The notes beneath the pieces are model-generated. The model saw only the letters and a list, made by a program, of their open reading frames with translations, ran no database searches and was not told the origin of the DNA. A stretch of 64,000 bases of DNA from a bacterium (GTDB taxonomy: Bacteria; Bacteroidota; Ignavibacteria; Kapaibacteriales; UBA2268), in contig JANJTB010000005.1 of the NCBI GenBank assembly GCA_024711295.1, positions 20,319-84,318 of the forward strand, given 5' to 3'. The translations under genes were made by a program, and so were the position numbers. This document shows, piece after piece, positions 10,029 to 18,083 of this stretch (its first letter is position 1; every line of letters starts with the position of its first letter).

Positions 10029-10667
10029 TTATAATGCTGATAATTTTTTGATATCAATAAGTTTTGCAACTTGTTTTACGAAATCCCCACTCGATGCATT
10101 GCTTTCTTCTATTGTGAGAATAAATCTTTCTCCAATAGCATAACTCAATTTTGCATTTTTACCGCTTTTTGAATATTCTTCGAATCCCGCAACAAATTCA
10201 TTGTCTTGCTTGATTGTACGCTGGTAGCCGTCACTGTTTTCGGTTGATAGTCCTAATGATGCCCAGTAAGCAACACCGGCAAACATTGCATAAGCTTCGT
10301 TGTAATCAATTAAAGCTACTTTAATATTTCTTCCTGATCCATCCTCAGCAGTGAAATTTCTTTCAGCAGTAGTCATCGAAAATCCGGTAACATTTGTTGT
10401 CTGGCCTTCAGGTTCTTCAGCTTTAAATCCTGAAATGGAGTTTGGCAGAAATTTTTGCAATTCAGTAAAATGCATAGCTAATGTGTCACCTTTAGCGCGT
10501 CGTTCGGCAACTCGCTTTTCTGCCTTTTCCATAGACTTCGAGATATTTTCTGCTGCTTCAGGTGCATTCTTCACTGCTTGGGCTACATTTTTGATCTCTT
10601 CGAATTTTTCTCCGCAAGAAATTGTTAATACTGCTAATAGAATTAGTATTGAATAAAACCTTTTCAT
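10029..10667 (-). CDS. Putative lipoprotein of unknown function
   Basis: The start at 10667 (MKRFYSILILL) is chosen because a GAGGG lies 7 bases upstream; the frame is open to 10694. The signal peptide ends in the lipobox LTISC, so the mature protein would begin at a lipidated Cys. Residues 30-70 are charged and helical (EKAEKRVAERR). The rest is a mixed domain with GFKAEEPEGQ, AMFAGVAYW and LTIEES patches. I do not recognise a named family. It closes a minus-strand run with the DUF2520 protein and cysS, 35 bp downstream of the former. Confidence 0.75.
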   Translation of the reverse strand: MKRFYSILILLAVLTISCGEKFEEIKNVAQAVKNAPEAAENISKSMEKAEKRVAERRAKGDTLAMHFTELQKFLPNSISGFKAEEPEGQTTNVTGFSMTTAERNFTAEDGSGRNIKVALIDYNEAYAMFAGVAYWASLGLSTENSDGYQRTIKQDNEFVAGFEEYSKSGKNAKLSYAIGERFILTIEESNASSGDFVKQVAKLIDIKKLSAL

Positions 10668-10702
10668 AAACATGCCCTCAAAATTATTAAACAAATTAAA
10701 AA

Positions 10703-11686
10703 TTAATAAATATCTTTAATTAAGTTTACAAATATACTCTTTGTTTTGTTATATTGTTCTTCGTTTATCAATTTTGAAGAAAATAAATTTTCAATTGCAG
10801 CCAAACTGTTTAGTAAATATACTTTGTATTCAGTATCATGATTCTTCAAACTTAGTAAATGGCTCTCTATGGCTTTTATATCAGCTCTGGCTATCGGACC
10901 TGTAATAGGGAATGGGATTTTTAAGCTATCGTTTTCCATAAATTCTATAAAATTTTCTACTGTGTTTGATAAAATTTTTGGAATAAAATCATTTGGAGAT
11001 ATGCCTGATTTAAGTGCAAGCTCATAAGCTGACTTTAATGATGCTAAAGTGTAATTTGATGAGAATACGGCTGATAAATGATATAGGCCTCTGTCAAAAT
11101 TATCAATTTCATCAACAAACTTTATTTTACCATCAATCCCGATAACTAATTTTGATAAATCATCTTTTATGGAAGCACTACACTCACACATCCAGGCAAC
11201 ACCATCGAAAATTTCAATAATCCGTTGAAAATCCAATTCTTCTTTTGAGAAATCTACTTTTTTATCAGAGTTTCGAAATGTTTGGTAGGGGTGTAAAGAT
11301 GCTGTACCATTGGAATAAGGTAAAATCTTACCTAAGGTGTTATTTCCCAATACTCCTGAGCAGTGTATCACAGTAGTTTGGTTCAACCTGTCAGAATGGC
11401 TGAGTAAAGATTCTATTACAGAATCGAAATTATTCTCCTGCACTGTGATAAACAAATATGATGGAAAAACATCAATTTCGTTTACACTATGAACAAAGTT
11501 AACTTTATAATTCAATCTGTTTTGGAGCTGATTTGCCTGCTCTAAGTTTTTTACTACAGCAATACCATTCAGACCTTTTGCAATCAGGCGCAGCATTAAT
11601 GCTTTGCCTAGATTACCTAATCCGATTATACCGAAGAATGGTCTTATATCATTCTTTGGTGAAGATTTCGTATCCATCTCGTGCAT
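10703..11686 (-). CDS. Rossmann-fold DUF2520 dehydrogenase-like protein
   Basis: The N-terminus has the NAD(P)-binding pattern GIIGLGNLGKAL, with further Rossmann elements (VIHCSGVLG, ASLHPYQTF) typical of proteins with an F420-dependent/NADP oxidoreductase domain plus a C-terminal DUF2520 helical domain. That second half is seen here as GLYHLSAVFSSNY and PITGPIARAD. Relatives resemble pyrroline-5-carboxylate reductase and 3-hydroxyisobutyrate dehydrogenase in fold, but their substrate is not established. Its first 38 bases overlap the 3' end of cysS, so the two genes are probably translationally coupled. An alternative start lies three codons in. Confidence 0.85.
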   Translation of the reverse strand: MHEMDTKSSPKNDIRPFFGIIGLGNLGKALMLRLIAKGLNGIAVVKNLEQANQLQNRLNYKVNFVHSVNEIDVFPSYLFITVQENNFDSVIESLLSHSDRLNQTTVIHCSGVLGNNTLGKILPYSNGTASLHPYQTFRNSDKKVDFSKEELDFQRIIEIFDGVAWMCECSASIKDDLSKLVIGIDGKIKFVDEIDNFDRGLYHLSAVFSSNYTLASLKSAYELALKSGISPNDFIPKILSNTVENFIEFMENDSLKIPFPITGPIARADIKAIESHLLSLKNHDTEYKVYLLNSLAAIENLFSSKLINEEQYNKTKSIFVNLIKDIY

Positions 11687-13109
11687 CTTTGATGATCCAT
11701 CCTTCGGATTCTAATTTTTTTCTTATTTCGTCTGCCTTAGCAAAGTCTTTTGATCTTTTTGCATCCCATCTTTCCTGAGCAAGATTAACTATAGAGTCAG
11801 GAATTTGACTGGTTGCATCGGGCTTTGGTTCAAATGAAAATGCCTCGAAAATACTATTTAACTGTTCGAAGAAACTCAGTAGTTCAGACTTAGATTGCAG
11901 GTTGAGTTTTTCAGCATCATTGTTATTAATAAATGAGAAAATATGTGCTAAAGCTTTTGGAGTGTGCAAATCATTTGCAAGCTCATTAAATGTATCTTCA
12001 CGTAATTTTTCTGCATTGGCGGTCAGTTCGCCAAATTTGTTATTATCGGCTAATTGCCATATATATTCTTGAATTCTGCGGCGTGCTTTTTTCTGGGCAT
12101 CTACGCCTGCGAATGTAAAATTGAGCTTTGTACGATAATGAGCAGAAAGCATAGCAAATCTGATATCTATGGGGTCAATACCTTTATCGAGAAGGTCTCT
12201 GACGGTAAAGAAATTGCCTGCTGATTTTGACATTTTCTCTCCTTCAACCTCAAGAAAATCGTTGTGTAACCAGTAATTTGTAGGTTCGCACCCATAGCCT
12301 GCTTTGCTCTGGGCTATTTCGTCCTCATGATGAGGAAACTTTAGATCAACCCCGCCGGTATGAATGTCGAATGGAAGCCCGAGTAACTCATATTCCATTG
12401 CTGAGCATTCTATGTGCCATCCTGGCCTGCCGGGTAAATTTAATCCATTAATTTCAAAATCCCAAAATGGTTCATTTTCTTTCTTCTCTTTCCATAATAC
12501 GAAATCACTTACATTTTCTCTTTCATATTCATCTGCATCAATTCGCACACCTGACTTAAAATTATCGAAATCAATTTTGAACAACTTGCCGTAAGTATCA
12601 GCAGTACGCCATTTTGAAACATCAAAATATACTGAGCCACCGGAAATATACGCAAAGCCATTATCAATAATTTTTCTTATCAAATCCTGCATCTCTTCAA
12701 TAAAATCTGTGGCAGCAGGCAATGCAAAGAAATGTTCGAGGTTAATTCCCAATTTAGATATGTCATCCAAAAACGCATCTTGATAAAATTCAGTAAGTAC
12801 TTTCAGATTATCCAGCTCTGATTCTGTTTGACTTCCCATTTCACTTAACCATGCATCTGAGCCAATTCTGCTGTCCCGAATTGTTTTATCGTCAATGTCA
12901 GTAATATTCATTACCCATTTTACTTCGTATTTGCCAACAGTTCGTAAAACTCTCTGAAGTAAATCAGCAAATAAGAATGCACGCATATTTCCAATATGAG
13001 CATAATTATAAACTGTTGGACCGCAAGAATACATCTTAACTTCATCGGTAAGCACCGGTGAAAATTTTTCAACTTTTTTTGAAAGTGAATTGTAAAATGA
13101 AATTTCCAT
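11649..13109 (-). CDS. cysS: Cysteinyl-tRNA synthetase
   Basis: The 486-aa class I synthetase has YSCGPTVYNYAHIGN (zinc Cys plus HIGH-type motif), GWHIECSAM, the zinc-site segment HTGGVDLKFPHHEDE and the KMSKSAGNF loop. It charges tRNA-Cys with cysteine in the cytoplasm. Length and motif order are normal. It lies 19 bp downstream of ccmB and overlaps the following DUF2520 gene, so it is embedded in a minus-strand transcription unit. Confidence 0.97.
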   Translation of the reverse strand: MEISFYNSLSKKVEKFSPVLTDEVKMYSCGPTVYNYAHIGNMRAFLFADLLQRVLRTVGKYEVKWVMNITDIDDKTIRDSRIGSDAWLSEMGSQTESELDNLKVLTEFYQDAFLDDISKLGINLEHFFALPAATDFIEEMQDLIRKIIDNGFAYISGGSVYFDVSKWRTADTYGKLFKIDFDNFKSGVRIDADEYERENVSDFVLWKEKKENEPFWDFEINGLNLPGRPGWHIECSAMEYELLGLPFDIHTGGVDLKFPHHEDEIAQSKAGYGCEPTNYWLHNDFLEVEGEKMSKSAGNFFTVRDLLDKGIDPIDIRFAMLSAHYRTKLNFTFAGVDAQKKARRRIQEYIWQLADNNKFGELTANAEKLREDTFNELANDLHTPKALAHIFSFINNNDAEKLNLQSKSELLSFFEQLNSIFEAFSFEPKPDATSQIPDSIVNLAQERWDAKRSKDFAKADEIRKKLESEGWIIKDARDGYEIFTKE

Positions 13110-13128
13110 TTATCTAAAACCTTTTAAA

Positions 13129-13800
13129 TTATTCTTTCCATACAAAATCAAACAGGAAATAAGAGGCAACTGTCATTAAACCGGAATATGCAAAAAGCAT
13201 TTGAAAATCATTCCTGACGGATTCAAAGTCCGTTCCTTCGAATGACATTACAGTAGTTTGTATGCCTAAGATTATTACCGGTAGCAAAATTGGAAATGAC
13301 AGTACCGGAAAAAGTGCATTCTTGGAGTTCGCTTTTGCTATTAAAGCTGAAATTATTGTTGTCGAGCTTGCTATTGCCAAACTTCCAAGCCCAATAGAAA
13401 GACCAAATATTAAGAGTGATTTAACCTCAATATTTCCGATAAAAATAAAAAATAATAAAACAGCAATAATATTTAATGACAATGCCAACAAAATATTAAA
13501 AATTAGCTTTCCGAAAAATATCGCTGATGAGCCGGCAACCATTTTTAAATACAATGATGTTCCACGCTCTTCTTCACTGACAAATATTTTTGATAGTCCA
13601 GTCATAGCCGCAAAAAACATAACAATCCAAAGAATGCCACCAGCTACTGTAGGAGTAAGCAAATCTCCTGCTGTAGCAAATACAACCATTGTAATTGTTG
13701 TAAGAACAAAAAGCATTACTGCTGATATTGCATAACGTGTCCTAAACTCACTAAGCAATTCTTTATTCAATACAGCTACTGACTTTCTAAAAGCAGACAT
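13129..13800 (-). CDS. ccmB: Heme exporter CcmB (cytochrome c maturation ABC permease)
   Basis: This 223-aa protein has six hydrophobic segments and the CcmB layout: a basic start with LNKELLSEFRTRYA, the conserved EEERGT turn after the second segment, and PILLPVIILG in the fifth. CcmB is the permease of the CcmAB complex that drives release of holo-CcmE in c-type cytochrome maturation at the inner membrane. No ccmA, ccmC or ccmE lies in the window, so the partner genes must be elsewhere. It follows the IgGFc-binding-like gene by 20 bp and precedes cysS by 19 bp. Confidence 0.88.
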   Translation of the reverse strand: MSAFRKSVAVLNKELLSEFRTRYAISAVMLFVLTTITMVVFATAGDLLTPTVAGGILWIVMFFAAMTGLSKIFVSEEERGTSLYLKMVAGSSAIFFGKLIFNILLALSLNIIAVLLFFIFIGNIEVKSLLIFGLSIGLGSLAIASSTTIISALIAKANSKNALFPVLSFPILLPVIILGIQTTVMSFEGTDFESVRNDFQMLFAYSGLMTVASYFLFDFVWKE

Positions 13801-13820
13801 GGTTGTTTAATCCTAATATG

Positions 13821-16223
13821 TTAGAGCTGATACTTGATACCAATCAAGAAATTAATATTGTTCACAGTCCACGATGCATCATTAATTATATCGAATGGAT
13901 ACAAATTATAACTTGCTTCGGTAAACGCTGAAATTTTATTGAAAACCGGTACTGATGCACCTAATCCACCAAATCCGCCAAACCTGAGACTGTTAAGAGA
14001 GTTCAAAGAATTTGCTGATGAAACAACTTGTTCTTTATCACCGTTGGAATAAACAAAATTATCAGGAATTGTAATTCTTCTTCTCAATTCAATATCATTG
14101 CTTGCTAGTATGGAAACATTTATTCCTGCTGTAATATACAGAAATCCATTCAGATAATACTCTCCTGCAAACGACAAAGTGATATATTTGCTATTAAGTT
14201 CAAGATAATGAGTCTCCTGAAATGGTAACAATTGACCTGTTTGGGGGTCGCGTCTATTTGATATTATGCTGTCAGGGGCAGCTAGTTCACCACCATAGTT
14301 ATCAAGGGATAATCTGGCAGATAAATAGAGATTATACAAAAATCTTCTTCCAATATACAAGCCGCCAATACCTCCAGTTCCTGATGCTGTAGTAAATTTA
14401 CCTGGTACAGATAAATTACCTGAAGATGAAAAGTCAGCACTATGCGAAACTACAGAATATTTTCCGAAAGCACCTACTATGAATCCCGGGTCAGGTATAC
14501 AACTTTTGTTATGACCATGCGAAATAATAAATTCAAACTTGCCTGTATTTTGATTAATAGTATAGCACAAGGTGTACTCAGCCTGATTATTTGCAACGTC
14601 GGATACAAAAAAGTGGATCTGACCGGGTTGGTCTTTAGTTATTGGTGTTATGTCAACCGACAATTGCAAAGTTCCTTCTGTAAGAGAGGGATGATTAATT
14701 TTTATACCCATGCTGTCAGCAATTGAGAATCTTGATAAACCGGTATCATCTGCTCTGTCATCTCTGAGTATTAACACCTGCTTCTGGTCAATATTTCTTA
14801 TCTCAGCAGTTGGTGGAGTGTTGTCAATAACAGGTACATATTCAAGAAAAGATTGCCCGCCCATATTGCCGTATGCATCATAAGCATCAACATCGCCAAA
14901 GCCAAACCCGTAAGAGTACATTCCAAACGGTTCTCTTGCTTTTATAAAGTGGGTGCCGAAAGGAACCTGTATAAATCCTATGGAGTATCTGCTTATTCCT
15001 AGTGGTGAAAATTGTTTAGGGTCAATTTTCTTACCATTTAGTTCTATAGTATTAATTGCCCTGGTAGGCACTACTACGTTTACAAAGTGATTCCAACTTC
15101 CGTTCACCGGTGTAGCAAATCTGTATTGTGTAAGAAATTGCTGTGTAGGGCTAATCAATAACATCATCGGGTCGCCGATAGCATCACCATTTTCGTAACC
15201 TTGTGAATATTGTGATACAAGCACGGGCTTATCAGCAGTGATTTGCAAATCCTCTTTGGAATTTCTTTCAAGAAAATTTCCTGCATTTAAAGTAAGTAAA
15301 TATTTAGTATTTTCAAATATTTTGGTTCCGTCCTGATGTGCAAGAACTCTGTATGTATAGCTTGAACGGCCCTTTAGGCGACCTACGTAAAAATGCTTGC
15401 CCCACGAAGGAATTGGAGGTAATTGCTCAACTATATGATTACAAGCTTTAATTCTTGGTGGGCCTACAGGTACATAAGTACATTCATGACCGCTGAATAC
15501 CGCTATTTTCTTATTAGATTTAATGTGAGTACCGGTTTGATCTATCTCTCTTTCATTTATTCTGAGCTCACGCAAATGCATTCTATTAGTTTCTGATCTT
15601 ACCTGATAAACATCACCTTGGTTAAGCGTCACAACAAACGGTTCACCTCTCTTCTTGCCATTTTGTGTTAGAGAACTTGGGGTAATGGTTACCATAGTAT
15701 TGTCTTCTGTAGCTACTATGGCATAAAGTGGAGATAAATCTTCGGCAACATGATATGTCATTACTCTGTATTCGTCACCGAGAACATTTACAGGCAAACC
15801 TAAATATGTATCTGTAGTTTGATAACGTCTGTTTAGGCCATAAACTGATATAGGGAAGTCGGATGTAACTTTTACAGCTAACCCACGTTCAATAACCTCA
15901 AAGCTTCGCACCATAACTTTATCAGTTAAGACTAAACTCCGAACTGTACCTCCGGGAACGAACAGTTTTTCTTTGTATCCAATAGCAGCACATTCAATTT
16001 CTACGTTTGCATCTTTATCGCCTGTTATGAAAAGTTCAAGAATCAGAGCATTCTTTGGGCTAGCGGTATCATCTCTGAAATTCATCATAAAGCAAAGCCA
16101 AAACTCATTGCCAACCGGTTGCTTTATGAGAAGTTCCATCTTGTCATCAAGCTTGTCCTGAGCAAATGAAACGGATAAACTCAGAAGAAATATTATTATT
16201 ATGGAAATTTTTGAAATTTTCAT
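13821..16223 (-). CDS. IgGFc-binding-domain protein fused to an outer-membrane beta-barrel
   Basis: The 800-aa product begins with a signal peptide (about residues 1-21). Residues of roughly 50-450 have the repeated pattern of the IgGFc-binding N-terminal domain: VTSDFPISVYGLN, DNTMVTITPS, THIKSNKKIAVFSGHECTYVP, IPSWGKHFYVG and ADKPVLVSQYSQG. A short Ig-like linker (DNTPPTAEIRN) follows, and then about 220 residues of alternating strands (FIVGAFGKYSV, GGLYIGRRFLYNLYLSARL, ending GIKYQL) that look like an 8-10-strand outer-membrane barrel. The first domain is therefore probably carried outside or on the periplasmic face. IgG binding is a property of a mammalian homologue and should not be assumed. 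It forms a unit with the cohesin-like gene 5 bp upstream. Confidence 0.83.
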   Translation of the reverse strand: MKISKISIIIIFLLSLSVSFAQDKLDDKMELLIKQPVGNEFWLCFMMNFRDDTASPKNALILELFITGDKDANVEIECAAIGYKEKLFVPGGTVRSLVLTDKVMVRSFEVIERGLAVKVTSDFPISVYGLNRRYQTTDTYLGLPVNVLGDEYRVMTYHVAEDLSPLYAIVATEDNTMVTITPSSLTQNGKKRGEPFVVTLNQGDVYQVRSETNRMHLRELRINEREIDQTGTHIKSNKKIAVFSGHECTYVPVGPPRIKACNHIVEQLPPIPSWGKHFYVGRLKGRSSYTYRVLAHQDGTKIFENTKYLLTLNAGNFLERNSKEDLQITADKPVLVSQYSQGYENGDAIGDPMMLLISPTQQFLTQYRFATPVNGSWNHFVNVVVPTRAINTIELNGKKIDPKQFSPLGISRYSIGFIQVPFGTHFIKAREPFGMYSYGFGFGDVDAYDAYGNMGGQSFLEYVPVIDNTPPTAEIRNIDQKQVLILRDDRADDTGLSRFSIADSMGIKINHPSLTEGTLQLSVDITPITKDQPGQIHFFVSDVANNQAEYTLCYTINQNTGKFEFIISHGHNKSCIPDPGFIVGAFGKYSVVSHSADFSSSGNLSVPGKFTTASGTGGIGGLYIGRRFLYNLYLSARLSLDNYGGELAAPDSIISNRRDPQTGQLLPFQETHYLELNSKYITLSFAGEYYLNGFLYITAGINVSILASNDIELRRRITIPDNFVYSNGDKEQVVSSANSLNSLNSLRFGGFGGLGASVPVFNKISAFTEASYNLYPFDIINDASWTVNNINFLIGIKYQL

Positions 16224-16228
16224 TTTAT

Positions 16229-17053
16229 TTACTTAGAATACATAAAATTTTGTTTATAAACGCCGGAAACAGTCTTTAACACAATAAAATAGCTGCCTGA
16301 AGAAAGTTTCCAAGAATCAGGTTGGAGTGATAATCTATAATTACCCCTTGGTAGTTTTTTACTTTTGTAGTTTTCTATTTCAGTTCCATTATCATCTAAA
16401 AGAGTAACTTTGAAAATTTCTTGTATATTATCATCAGAATATACTCTTCTACCGTCAATTCGGTATATAGTAAAACTGATTTCAGATTCCTTATTCAGAC
16501 CGATAGTAAAGGTAGTCCAGTCATTAAAGGGGTTAGGACGATTTAATCCTAATCCTTCGTTGATACCGGGTACTACAGAGGGACTGTTCACAATGATTAC
16601 ACCACCCGTAAGGCCGGCATTGGTGATTATCTGAGAATTATATTTAACATCAAGCGGAACAAAATTTGTAAGAGTATCAGCACCTGCAAGGCCCTCAAAT
16701 TCTACTTCATATACAATTTTTGCTTGGTTCTCAGACTTAACCTCATTTGTAAAACTCATAATTGAATTTTTTAAATTTGAGATATTATTAATAAAATTGG
16801 AAATGGTGTTTGTGTTTGAGTAAGGAGCTTGGATTCTGATATCTTTAACGTCAATTACATTTGCATCATAAGAAAAAGTGAAATCTAAATTTCCAGGATT
16901 AATCGCTGTCAAATCACATTCTATAATCAGTTTGCTCTTGATGCCACGCTCTACCGTGATGTCATTTACCTTTACGTTGATGCTTTGCGAGATTGCGCTT
17001 GTTGTTATGATTAAAAATAACAGTATCCTGACTATTTGTTCTTTTATTTTCAT
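16229..17053 (-). CDS. Cohesin-like secreted protein with T9SS sorting domain
   Basis: A signal peptide covers about residues 1-22. Residues 24-155 (INVKVNDITVERG, NLDFTFSYDANVIDVKDI, ending GGVIIVNSP) resemble a cohesin-type or carbohydrate-binding beta-sandwich, in which two large hydrophobic strands frame the pattern. The C-terminal 100 residues start LNRPNPFNDWTTF and end SGSYFIVLKTV, which is a T9SS type A module with an inserted loop. The protein is predicted to be displayed at the surface. It is 5 bp upstream of the IgGFc-binding/barrel gene, so the two may act together on the envelope. No dockerin partner was seen in the window. Confidence 0.75.
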   Translation of the reverse strand: MKIKEQIVRILLFLIITTSAISQSINVKVNDITVERGIKSKLIIECDLTAINPGNLDFTFSYDANVIDVKDIRIQAPYSNTNTISNFINNISNLKNSIMSFTNEVKSENQAKIVYEVEFEGLAGADTLTNFVPLDVKYNSQIITNAGLTGGVIIVNSPSVVPGINEGLGLNRPNPFNDWTTFTIGLNKESEISFTIYRIDGRRVYSDDNIQEIFKVTLLDDNGTEIENYKSKKLPRGNYRLSLQPDSWKLSSGSYFIVLKTVSGVYKQNFMYSK

Positions 17054-17300
17054 TCTCTTATTTTAATTTTTTATAATTCACAAAAATAAACATATTGTTA
17101 TTAAACTGAATCATTTATTATAAATAAATATATTCGTTTAATGACAAACAAATTGAATTAATTAGATTTTATTCAAAATGTAATAACGTTTTAAAGGTGA
17201 ATTTAAGATATTAATTGTGTGCGGACAATTAAAAAGGTAGCTGTATAAATTGTCAGACTTAGATACATGAAATTAATGAAGTAACTGCTAAATAAACTAC

Positions 17301-17972
17301 TTAGAATTTAACCCCAATTTGAACATTCATCAAACTTTTGCTCTCTTCTCCTGAGTTGGCACCTATGTAATTAATCTGGTTATATGTGCCTTCGATTAAC
17401 AATGAAACGTTTCTGAGCGGATACTCAAATCCTGCACCTAGCCCGTACCCCAACCTGTTATCAGATGAATTGACAGGTATGCCAAGACTTATCTTGGAAT
17501 GATCAGTATTGAATGCTCTGTTGATAAAATTATATGACAAGTTTCCAATACCATAAAGTGAAAAACTGCCGTCATAAAGATAATAATTTATTCCTGCGTT
17601 AAGTGGATAAATTGTAGTGATAGACTCAATAAATCCTTTATCAGAATTATCAGAAGGTTTGTTGAGGCGGTTTTCTTGTTTGGCGAATCGTATTAACGAA
17701 AATCCACCCCAAAAGACAGCATTTTCGGATAAATTTAAAGATAGTTTTGCAGATATTGAATATCCAGTGCCAATATCGGGGTAGTTTATGTTTAGGATCG
17801 TTGTTACAGTGTCTTGAGTAGGGATTTGATTACTGTCGAAAATGTTTTTTAAACTATTTGACGGCAATGTAATTCCACCAAGTACCGAGAAGTTTGTTTT
17901 TGAAGACAAACCCGATACAGATAGCAGAAAAACAGTAAATAATATAAATAATAAATGCTTAGTGCGTTGCAT
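17301..17972 (-). CDS. Outer-membrane beta-barrel protein (223 aa)
   Basis: An N-terminal signal peptide (LLFILFTVFLLSVSG) is followed by alternating amphipathic strands separated by Asn/Ser-rich loops: LGYGLGAGFEYPL, SLLIEGTYNQINY, and a C-terminal strand ending GVKF. The terminal aromatic residue and the size fit an 8-strand OprF/OmpX-like barrel. No specific family is recognised. It is transcribed away from the OmpA-family gene at 18084, with 111 bp between them that must hold both promoters. Confidence 0.78.
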   Translation of the reverse strand: MQRTKHLLFILFTVFLLSVSGLSSKTNFSVLGGITLPSNSLKNIFDSNQIPTQDTVTTILNINYPDIGTGYSISAKLSLNLSENAVFWGGFSLIRFAKQENRLNKPSDNSDKGFIESITTIYPLNAGINYYLYDGSFSLYGIGNLSYNFINRAFNTDHSKISLGIPVNSSDNRLGYGLGAGFEYPLRNVSLLIEGTYNQINYIGANSGEESKSLMNVQIGVKF

Positions 17973-18083
17973 AGATTGAACTGATTACAATATAAACAAA
18001 TTCTGACAAATTGTTATAACCTTTTAACGTCAATATCGTCTAAATGTTTCACATGAGTTTTTTAAATAATTCGGAGATAATTA

